From positions 1 through 5,466 of the forward strand of contig CAZCSK010000086.1 in NCBI GenBank assembly GCA_964501265.1: 5,466 nt of DNA, given 5' to 3'. The notes beneath the pieces are model-generated. The model searched no databases. It saw only the letters and a list, made by a program, of their open reading frames with translations, and was not told the origin of the DNA. This document shows, one piece after another, positions 1 through 4,920 of the stretch; position 1 is the first letter of the stretch, and every line of letters begins with the position of its first letter. The DNA comes from CAZCSK01 sp964501265. Lineage in GTDB: Bacteria; Actinomycetota; CADDZG01; JAHWKV01. Both the position numbers and the translations under genes were made by a program.

Positions 1-1142
1 GGCACCGGATAAACCGCGGGTTCGAGTCCCCGATTCTTCACCAACCACTCCAGTGACAATGCCTGGTTGGCGAACGACATGTCCATGACCGCCGCAGGGT
101 GACCCTCGGCAGCCCCCAGGTTGACGAGCCGTCCCTCGGCAATCAACAGCAGGCGCCGTCCGTCGTTCTGGACGAATTCCTCAACGTTGTCGCGCACAAT
201 TCGTACAGAGGCCGCTTGCAGGTGCAAGGCCTTGACCTCGATCTCGAGATCGAAGTGGCCCGAGTTGGCCAGGATGGCTCCGTCCTTCATCAAATCGAAA
301 TGGCGTTGAACCAAAATGTCCCGGTCCCCGGTGACGGTTATGAACACATCACCGATCGGCGCCGCCTCGTCCATGGTCATCACTCGGTAGCCATCCATTA
401 CAGCCTCGAGGGCCTTCACAGGATCGATCTCGGTGACGATTACGTTGGCGCCGTGCCCGGCGGCACGCGCCGCCACTCCCCTGCCACAGTTGCCGTATCC
501 AGCCACGACGATGTTGCGGCCGGCGATCAAGATGTTGGTTGCCCTGATGATTCCGTCAAGGGAAGACTGGCCGGTGCCGTAGCGGTTGTCGAAAAGATGC
601 TTGGTCTTCGCGTCATTGACGCTGACGATCGGGTACTTGAGCTCGCCGTCGGCTGCCATCGCTCGCAGCCGCACCACGCCAGTCGTCGTCTCTTCCGTTC
701 CTCCAATCACAGACTCCAGCAGATCGCGGTGCTTGGTATGAAGCGTTGACACAAGGTCGGCGCCGTCGTCGACCGTCAGGTGCGGTTTGAACTCGATGGC
801 TTGCTGGATGTGTTTGTAGTAACCCTCGTTGTGGATGCCTCGGATGGCAAATACGGATTGAGCGAAGTCGTTCACTAGAGATGCGGCAGTTTCGTCCTGA
901 GTCGAGAGCGGGTTCGATGCGGCAACCGCCACCTCGGCCCCCCCGGCCGCCAGCGTCCTTACGAGATTGGCAGTCTCCGAAGTCACGTGCAGGCACGCCG
1001 CGATGCGGATGCCGTCGAACGGCTTTTGCATAGCGAATCGCTCGCTGATAAGCCGTAGTACCGGCATTTGAGTCTCGGCCCATTCGATTCGGCGCTTCCC
1101 TGCGGGGGCTAAGTCAAGATCCTTCACGTCATAGTTCTGCAC
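1..1142 (-). CDS. ahcY: S-adenosylhomocysteine hydrolase (adenosylhomocysteinase), C-terminus cut by the window edge
   Basis: This cytosolic NAD-dependent enzyme splits S-adenosylhomocysteine into adenosine and homocysteine, relieving product inhibition of methyltransferases. I translated 380 residues from the GTG at 1142. Substrate-site motifs are HVTSET (52-57), DDGAD (125-129), EETTTG (150-155) and NDAKTKHLFDN (176-186, holding the expected Lys181 and Asp185). The Rossmann NAD motif is GYGNCGRG (215-222), with acidic Glu238 at the end of the second strand, and GHFDLEI is at 295-301. The segment between substrate and NAD domains is compact, as in the short (about 400-residue) prokaryotic form, so roughly 25-40 residues should be missing on the left. 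The GTG start is supported by TAAGGAG six bases upstream and by MQNYDVKDLDLAP being a typical N-terminus; no in-frame ATG lies before codon 26. Asn218 replaces the Trp or Asp I remember at that place in relatives. The gene is divergent from the cupin gene. Confidence 0.96.
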   Translation of the reverse strand, partial: MQNYDVKDLDLAPAGKRRIEWAETQMPVLRLISERFAMQKPFDGIRIAACLHVTSETANLVRTLAAGGAEVAVAASNPLSTQDETAASLVNDFAQSVFAIRGIHNEGYYKHIQQAIEFKPHLTVDDGADLVSTLHTKHRDLLESVIGGTEETTTGVVRLRAMAADGELKYPIVSVNDAKTKHLFDNRYGTGQSSLDGIIRATNILIAGRNIVVAGYGNCGRGVAARAAGHGANVIVTEIDPVKALEAVMDGYRVMTMDEAAPIGDVFITVTGDRDILVQRHFDLMKDGAILANSGHFDLEIEVKALHLQAASVRIVRDNVEEFVQNDGRRLLLIAEGRLVNLGAAEGHPAAVMDMSFANQALSLEWLVKNRGLEPAVYPV

Positions 1143-1148
1143 GATCGT

Positions 1149-1155
1149 CTCCTTA
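1149..1155 (-). promoter_or_regulatory. Ribosome binding site of ahcY
   Basis: The minus strand reads TAAGGAG followed by a six-base spacer and GTG. It is the best Shine-Dalgarno match in the window and fixes the GTG at 1142 as the ahcY start. Confidence 0.8.
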
Positions 1156-1176
1156 AAAGTAGATGACTAAGCCTAG

Positions 1177-1194
1177 CCGAGAATTCAAGCTCGG
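1177..1194. repeat. Small inverted repeat in the ahcY/cupin divergent promoter region
   Basis: CCGAG (1177-1181) and CTCGG (1190-1194) form a perfect 5-base inverted repeat around an 8-base AT-rich centre. It lies in the middle of the 75-base gap between two divergent genes, where an operator would be expected. Arms this short occur by chance, so I describe it as a candidate only. The gap is too short for an SAH or SAM riboswitch plus a promoter, and I see no riboswitch core. Confidence 0.3.
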
Positions 1195-1203
1195 TTCCAG
1201 CAG

Positions 1204-1209
1204 TAGGGT
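1204..1209 (+). promoter_or_regulatory. Candidate -10 element for the cupin-pgi operon, suggesting a leaderless transcript
   Basis: TAGGGT fits the actinobacterial TANNNT -10 pattern and ends eight bases before the ATG at 1218, so transcription would begin at or next to the start codon. There is no convincing -35 box; TTCAAG at 1184-1189 is too close. The same bases contain AGGG, which could instead act as a weak ribosome binding site about nine bases from the ATG, so the two readings cannot be separated by sequence alone. Confidence 0.4.
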
Positions 1210-1217
1210 ATGACTTC

Positions 1218-1571
1218 ATGGAACAAGACCAGCGCCCTTGGGGTTCTTACACCGTCCTCGACGCAGCAGGAGGGCACAAGGTCAAGCGCATTCACGTGCT
1301 CGCGGGCAAGCGCCTGAGTTACCAGACTCACGCTCGCCGGGCCGAGCACTGGTTCGTGGTGCAAGGCTCTGCCGTGGTCACCCTAGACGGCCAATCGGTG
1401 GCTCTCACAGCCGGCCAGGCCATCGACATCCCCCAGGGGGCGGCGCACCGAATCGAGAATTCAGGCCCCGACGAACTGATCTTTATCGAAGTGCAGCGAG
1501 GTGCTTACTTTGGCGAAGACGACATAACGCGGATCGAAGATGACTTTGGGCGAGCCGGGTCAACCGACTGA
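1218..1571 (+). CDS. Single-domain cupin of the type II mannose-6-phosphate isomerase family
   Basis: The 117-residue protein is one cupin barrel matching the C-terminal isomerase domain of bifunctional mannose-1-P guanylyltransferase/mannose-6-P isomerases (the ManC/AlgA/WbdK type, Pfam MannoseP_isomer). That family interconverts fructose-6-P and mannose-6-P using a bound metal. Family hallmarks are RPWGSY (6-11), KVKRI (21-25), GKRLSYQTH (30-38), RAEHW (41-45), VVQGSAVVTLDG (47-58), IPQGAAHRIEN (71-81), EVQRGAYFGEDDI (91-103) and a terminal RIEDDFGR (105-112). Likely metal ligands are His38, Glu43 or His44, and His77; the second His of the usual HxH is Arg40. The guanylyltransferase half is absent. 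The stop codon is followed after one base by the pgi ATG, so the two are almost surely cotranscribed and coupled. Function as the phosphomannose isomerase of this pathway is inferred from domain and context; a non-catalytic sugar-binding cupin is possible. Confidence 0.85.
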   Translation: MEQDQRPWGSYTVLDAAGGHKVKRIHVLAGKRLSYQTHARRAEHWFVVQGSAVVTLDGQSVALTAGQAIDIPQGAAHRIENSGPDELIFIEVQRGAYFGEDDITRIEDDFGRAGSTD

Positions 1572-1572
1572 A

Positions 1573-3057
1573 ATGACGCTGATGAATGACTCGACCGACA
1601 ACCTAGTCGATCGTCTCTGGCGACGCGACCACACCCTGTGGAACCCCAGTCCGGACGAGATTTCGAATCGGCTGGGATGGCTCACCCTTCCTGAAGAGAT
1701 GATGGCACGCGCGTCCGAGCTTCAGTTGTTCGCAAAAAAGGCCGTGGATGACGGATTCACCCACGCGGTCCTCTGTGGAATGGGAGGCTCCAGCCTTGCC
1801 GCCGAAGTACTGCGGAACACTATTGGCGTCTCGGCCGGTTCCTTAGGTCTGCTTATATGCGACTTCACGCATCCCCGCGCGATAGCGTCACTGGAAGAGT
1901 CAATCGACTTGGATACCACACTCTTCATCATCGCGAGCAAGTCTGGTGAAACGATCGAAACGCTCTCGCACTTTCGATACTTTCATTCCAAAACCGGGCG
2001 CGCAGACCAGTTCGTCGCGATAACCGATGCGGGTTCGATGCTGGAGCGCCTCGCCCAAGTGGAGAAGTTTCGCGAAATATTTCTCAATCCATCAGACGTC
2101 GGTGGTCGCTATTGTGCGCTTTCAATGTTTGGTCTGGTTCCATTCGCTTTGATCGGTGGGGACATCGAAGCGTTGCTCGCCGGAGGCCGTCAGATGGCGG
2201 ATAAGTGCCGGATCGAATCTTTGGAGGACAACCCTGGCGCAAGTCTCGGACAAATCCTTGCGAACGCCGCTCTGTCGGGCCGCGACAAAGTCACATTCGT
2301 TTTACCCGAGGAGATCGCTGGCTTCGGCAACTGGGTGGAGCAACTATTGGCCGAGTCGACCGGAAAACGAGGGATTGGAATCGTTCCGGTGGTTGGCGAA
2401 GACATCGGACCGCCTCCTGTTTACGGCAACGACCGCCTATTCGTCGCGTACGAAGAATCCGAAGCGCTCGACGCCATTAGGCAAGCAGGACACCCGGTCG
2501 TAGTTCTCGATTACGGCGCAGGTGCCGGGGGTTTGGGTGGCGAGTTCTTCCGATGGGAATTCGCGGTCGCGGTGGCCGGCCACTTGATGGCGATCAACCC
2601 CTTCCACCAACCGGATGTGGCGTCGGCCAAAGAAGCCACCAAGGCCGTCCTAGAAAAGGGTGAGTTAGACCAGCGAGGGGCGGTGGGTGACGACCTAGCC
2701 TCAGTCCTGGCGACGATCGTCCCCGGGGACTACGTAGCCATACAGGCTTTCTTGCCAGCAACCCCCGAGCAAACGGCGACTCTTCAAAGGGCGCGCATGC
2801 ACATTCGCGACAAATACCATGTTGCCACGACGGTGGGCTTTGGCCCGCGCTTCCTGCATTCAACGGGCCAGCTGCACAAAGGAGGCCCCAACACCGGAGT
2901 AATGATTCAAGTGGTCGACCCAGACCGCAACTTCGACATCCCGATTCCGGGTTCCCCCTACACCTTCGGCACTTTGCTCGACGCGCAAGCCCTCGGCGAC
3001 CTGCAGGCTCTACGTGCCAAAGGAAGACGCGTCGCACGCGTAACCTCCCTCAAGTAG
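1573..3057 (+). CDS. pgi: Glucose-6-phosphate isomerase, stand-alone form of the transaldolase/PGI-fusion type
   Basis: The enzyme interconverts glucose-6-P and fructose-6-P in the cytosol, by two SIS sugar-phosphate domains. Numbering from the ATG at 1573 (494 residues): GMGGSS (69-74) and SKSGETIE (122-129) are the phosphate-binding loops, GGRY (177-180) holds the conserved Arg179, AESTGK (260-265) holds Glu261, INPFHQPDV (341-349) precedes Lys353, and FLHSTGQLHKGGPN (427-440) carries His429 and His435. The N-terminal stretch from LWRRDHTLW to NRLGWL and the C-terminal LHSTGQLHKGGP block resemble the PGI half of bacterial transaldolase/PGI fusions, but no transaldolase domain precedes it. 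Start choice: the frame opens at an ATG at 1540, overlapping the cupin gene by 32 bases, with others at 1573 and 1582; none has a good ribosome binding site. I chose 1573 because TGA-A-ATG is a classic coupling arrangement and the first 11 residues from 1540 look like out-of-frame cupin sequence. Activity on mannose-6-P as well is possible. Confidence 0.92.
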   Translation: MTLMNDSTDNLVDRLWRRDHTLWNPSPDEISNRLGWLTLPEEMMARASELQLFAKKAVDDGFTHAVLCGMGGSSLAAEVLRNTIGVSAGSLGLLICDFTHPRAIASLEESIDLDTTLFIIASKSGETIETLSHFRYFHSKTGRADQFVAITDAGSMLERLAQVEKFREIFLNPSDVGGRYCALSMFGLVPFALIGGDIEALLAGGRQMADKCRIESLEDNPGASLGQILANAALSGRDKVTFVLPEEIAGFGNWVEQLLAESTGKRGIGIVPVVGEDIGPPPVYGNDRLFVAYEESEALDAIRQAGHPVVVLDYGAGAGGLGGEFFRWEFAVAVAGHLMAINPFHQPDVASAKEATKAVLEKGELDQRGAVGDDLASVLATIVPGDYVAIQAFLPATPEQTATLQRARMHIRDKYHVATTVGFGPRFLHSTGQLHKGGPNTGVMIQVVDPDRNFDIPIPGSPYTFGTLLDAQALGDLQALRAKGRRVARVTSLK

Positions 3058-3067
3058 CGGTCGTGAG

Positions 3068-3142
3068 CCCGAGGAGGTCGAAGGGCCCGAGGAGGTCGAA
3101 GGTCTCCCGGAGGGGCGGGGAGGTCGAAGGTCTCCAGGAGGG
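3068..3142. repeat. Short direct-repeat cluster downstream of pgi
   Basis: Three copies of GAGGTCGAAGG lie here. The first two belong to a 17-base unit, CCCGAGGAGGTCGAAGG, at 3068-3084 and 3086-3102 (period 18, exact). The second and third belong to a longer 24-base unit at 3091-3114 and 3119-3142 (period 28), differing at one base. As plus-strand RNA, 3091-3107 and 3119-3135 can each fold as GGAGGUC-GAA-GGUCUCC, seven pairs including two G-U. There is no T-run, so this is not an ordinary intrinsic terminator. An open frame crosses the repeats (from GTG at 3063) but is Arg/Lys-rich, matches no family I know and runs antisense into the Trm112-like gene, so I do not call a gene. Confidence 0.75.
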
Positions 3143-3189
3143 CCACATGAAATCGCCAACCGAAAGTCCGCGCCGAGCAGGCACGAGGT

Positions 3190-3225
3190 GGCCCGTAGGG
3201 AGACCTCCGACCGGAGGAAAGGGCC
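3190..3225. repeat. Nested inverted repeat between the convergent genes
   Basis: Outer arms GGCCC (3190-3194) and GGGCC (3221-3225) enclose a perfect inner inverted repeat CCTCCG (3204-3209) and CGGAGG (3212-3217). In addition 3198-3212 is complementary at 14 of 15 positions to 3094-3108 of the direct-repeat cluster upstream. It sits just past the stop of the minus-strand Trm112-like gene and about 130 bases past the stop of pgi. It may protect 3' ends or help separate the convergent transcripts, but neither strand shows a following T-run. Together with the direct repeats it accounts for most of the 180-base gap. Confidence 0.5.
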
Positions 3226-3237
3226 CGACCAGGGCTA

Positions 3238-3408
3238 CTAGGGTTTCCGTGCCTCGTCGATCAGCATGTGGGGTATGTCTTCAACAACCGGATACTCGTA
3301 CTTGCACTCCCCGACGCAGGCAATGATCTGCTCTTGCTCGCGATAATCGATCTCGCCCTTACAGTTAGGGCATCGAAGGATTTCAATCAGTTCGGAATCA
3401 ACCGCCAT
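3238..3408 (-). CDS. Trm112-like small zinc-ribbon protein
   Basis: A 56-residue protein read from ATG at 3408 to TAG at 3238-3240. It begins MAVDSELIEILRCPNC and ends with YPVVEDIPHMLIDEARKP, the pattern of the bacterial Trm112-like (UPF0434/YcaR-type) family, whose members usually have about 55-70 residues. Four cysteines can bind zinc: Cys13 and Cys16 (CPNC), and Cys31 and Cys35 (CVGEC, one residue wider than CxxC). The closing YPVxxxIPxML(x)DEAR segment is the family signature. AAGGAA lies six bases before the ATG and directly follows the manB stop, so this is the second gene of a manB operon. Trm112 proteins in eukaryotes and archaea activate SAM-dependent methyltransferases; in bacteria the role is unclear, and I do not assign a partner. 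Genes of this type sit beside manB in other actinobacteria as I remember them. Confidence 0.9.
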   Translation of the reverse strand: MAVDSELIEILRCPNCKGEIDYREQEQIIACVGECKYEYPVVEDIPHMLIDEARKP

Positions 3409-3414
3409 AGATAT

Positions 3415-3420
3415 TTCCTT
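3415..3420 (-). promoter_or_regulatory. Ribosome binding site of the Trm112-like gene
   Basis: The minus strand reads AAGGAA immediately after the manB TGA, then six bases to the ATG at 3408. It supports translation of this very short gene from the manB transcript. Confidence 0.75.
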
Positions 3421-4752
3421 TCAGTCTCGGATAATACTCAGCAGTTCTTCGGTTCTCGCCACTCCGGCGTTGACGTCTCGCGCTTCAACGTTAAGGCGCA
3501 GCAAGGGCTCGGTGTTTGACCCTCTCAGATTGAACCACCAATCATCGTAATCCGCCGTCAGTCCATCCGTGAAGTCCAGTTTGGCCGACTTGTGCTGCGA
3601 CTCGACTGCGTCGAGCTTTACCTGTTGATCGGCGACTTCCGTGTTGATCTCCCCGGAATTCCAGTAGCGGCGAAGGGGTTTTAAGACTTCACTCAACGGA
3701 CGCCCTTCAGCCGACAGAGCTTCGAAGATGAAGAGGGCGCATATGAGCCCCGAGTCTGCACGGTAGTTGTCGCGGAAGTAGTAATGGCCGGAATGCTCGC
3801 CCCCGAACGCTGCGCCGGTTTCGGCCATGACTTGCTTGATGAACGAATGTCCGACCCGAGTGCGGATGGGCTTTCCGCCGGCCTCGATGATCGTCTCCGG
3901 AACAACTCGCGAGCAGATCAAGTTGTGAACGATCAAAGCCCCCGGTTCGCGCTTAAGGACGCGCGATGCGACCAGCGCGGTCGTAAGACTTCCCGACACC
4001 GGCTCGGAGGATTCATCGATCAAGAAAACTCTGTCGGCGTCGCCGTCGAACGCCAAGCCGACATCAGCGCCGCTCTTTTCCACCGCGGCCTGCAGGTCCC
4101 TTAAGTTCTCGAGTTGAATCGGATCGGCCGGATGGTTTGGAAAGGAACCGTCGAGGTCGAAATACAAATCGACGAGTTCAACCGGCAATCGATCGAACAG
4201 CGGGGGGACCATCTTGCCCGCCATCGCGTTGGCGGCGTCCACCACCACCTTGAGAGGGCGAATCTTGGAGACATCGACGAAGGTCAGGAGATGGTCGACG
4301 AAGTCGGCCACAACGTCCTTGGTCGCCCTGGTTCCGGCCCCGGCGGCCGGAGGCAGCCCCCGCTCGGCCAGAGCGCGTATCTCGGTGAGTCCGGTCTCGA
4401 TACCCACGGGGGCGGCGCCGGAAAGGCACATCTTGATCCCGTTGTACTGCGCGGGGTTGTGCGAGGCGGTAAACATGGCTCCAGGCAGGCCGTGGCGGCC
4501 GGAAGCAAAGTACAGAGCGTCGGTCGAAACAAGGCCGACGTCGATCACATCAACACCTTGCCCGTTCACCCCCTCCATGAATGCGGACGCAAGCGAATCG
4601 GACGACAGGCGCATGTCGCGGCCCACGATGATCGTGGGAGAGCGGGCAAAAACGGCAAATGCGCTGCCGATGCTGTGGGCGGTCACCTCGTCGAGCTGAT
4701 CCGGGTAAATACCCCGAATGTCATACGCCTTAAAAATTTCGTCGAGGTCCAT
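3421..4752 (-). CDS. manB: Phosphomannomutase/phosphoglucomutase
   Basis: The enzyme moves phosphate between C6 and C1 of mannose (and commonly glucose) by a phosphoserine intermediate, giving mannose-1-P for GDP-mannose and the mannosylated lipids and glycans of the envelope. The 443 residues show all four alpha-D-phosphohexomutase signatures in order: TASHNP (95-100) with catalytic Ser97, the metal loop DGDADR (236-241), the sugar-recognition loop GEHSGHYYF (318-326) and the phosphate-binding loop RGSNTEP (410-416). YDIRG at 10-14 is the usual N-terminal motif. Length is normal for the PMM/PGM group. The frame stays open upstream to an ATG at 4938, but those extra residues overlap the whiB start and promoter and do not resemble the family, so I start at 4752. 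No good ribosome binding site precedes that ATG, but a -10 box does, which suggests a leaderless mRNA. The Trm112-like gene follows 12 bases after the stop. Confidence 0.96.
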   Translation of the reverse strand: MDLDEIFKAYDIRGIYPDQLDEVTAHSIGSAFAVFARSPTIIVGRDMRLSSDSLASAFMEGVNGQGVDVIDVGLVSTDALYFASGRHGLPGAMFTASHNPAQYNGIKMCLSGAAPVGIETGLTEIRALAERGLPPAAGAGTRATKDVVADFVDHLLTFVDVSKIRPLKVVVDAANAMAGKMVPPLFDRLPVELVDLYFDLDGSFPNHPADPIQLENLRDLQAAVEKSGADVGLAFDGDADRVFLIDESSEPVSGSLTTALVASRVLKREPGALIVHNLICSRVVPETIIEAGGKPIRTRVGHSFIKQVMAETGAAFGGEHSGHYYFRDNYRADSGLICALFIFEALSAEGRPLSEVLKPLRRYWNSGEINTEVADQQVKLDAVESQHKSAKLDFTDGLTADYDDWWFNLRGSNTEPLLRLNVEARDVNAGVARTEELLSIIRD

Positions 4753-4760
4753 TTGGCCCC

Positions 4761-4766
4761 ATTCTA
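4761..4766 (-). promoter_or_regulatory. Candidate -10 element for manB, suggesting a leaderless transcript
   Basis: The minus strand reads TAGAAT, close to consensus TATAAT, then eight bases to the ATG at 4752. Transcription would start at or within a base or two of the start codon, fitting the lack of a Shine-Dalgarno sequence there. No TTGACA-like -35 box is visible at the usual distance. The geometry matches that in front of the cupin gene. Confidence 0.45.
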
Positions 4767-4809
4767 GGCGGAGGTTGAAAAACTTCGGCCTAAAAACCCT
4801 CAAATCTCC

Positions 4810-4839
4810 TTGACGAATTGCGAATCTGCCCAATAATAA
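4810..4839 (+). promoter_or_regulatory. Promoter of the whiB-family gene
   Basis: TTGACG (4810-4815) matches the -35 consensus at five of six positions. After an 18-base spacer comes TAATAA (4834-4839) within an AATAATAAT run that is the most AT-rich spot nearby. This predicts a start near 4846 and an untranslated leader of about 75 bases. It is the best complete vegetative promoter in the window and lies back to back with the manB -10 element. Confidence 0.6.
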
Positions 4840-4854
4840 TTTGTAGGGGCGAGG

Positions 4855-4891
4855 GGCAGGCGTTGCGACGATTGCCGCTCCACCGCCTGCC
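4855..4891 (+). promoter_or_regulatory. Hairpin in the predicted whiB leader
   Basis: GGCAGGCG (4855-4862) and CGCCTGCC (4884-4891) are perfect 8-base complements around a 21-base loop, in which GCG (4865-4867) and CGC (4876-4878) could pair further. The element lies between the predicted transcription start and the AAAGGA ribosome binding site (4904-4909). It has no following T-run, so it is not a terminator as it stands. It could control translation or RNA stability, or be a DNA operator for a dimeric regulator. Confidence 0.5.
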
Positions 4892-4920
4892 AATACACCA
4901 TTGAAAGGACGGTTACACCA

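Noticed and set aside
17..45. GGTTCGAGTCC followed by CACCA, which looks like a tRNA T-arm and 3' end
   Set aside because: Only three of the five stem pairs flanking TTCGAGT form, and the bases encode the in-frame ahcY residues NRGLEPAV on the other strand. The rest of a tRNA would lie outside the window.
99..749. 216-codon plus-strand open frame
   Set aside because: It lies wholly opposite ahcY, which has every family motif; the translation resembles no protein family and has no ribosome binding site.
613..1083. 156-codon minus-strand open frame
   Set aside because: It is a shifted frame on the same strand inside ahcY, with an Arg-rich composition typical of GC-rich shadow frames.
1143..1217. 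SAH or SAM riboswitch in front of ahcY
   Set aside because: Only 75 bases separate two divergent genes, the ahcY side has no multi-stem structure, and I see no conserved riboswitch core.
3068..3142. CRISPR array
   Set aside because: Repeats are too short and spaced at 18 and 28 bases with almost no spacer; no cas gene is present.
3190..3225. Classical intrinsic terminator
   Set aside because: There is no run of T after the hairpin on either strand.
3063..3326. Possible 87-codon gene running through the repeat cluster
   Set aside because: The Arg/Lys/Gly-rich product comes from the repeats, and its second half is antisense to the Trm112-like gene.
4114..4767. 217-codon plus-strand open frame opposite manB
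   Set aside because: manB is intact and motif-complete; long antisense frames are common in GC-rich genes.
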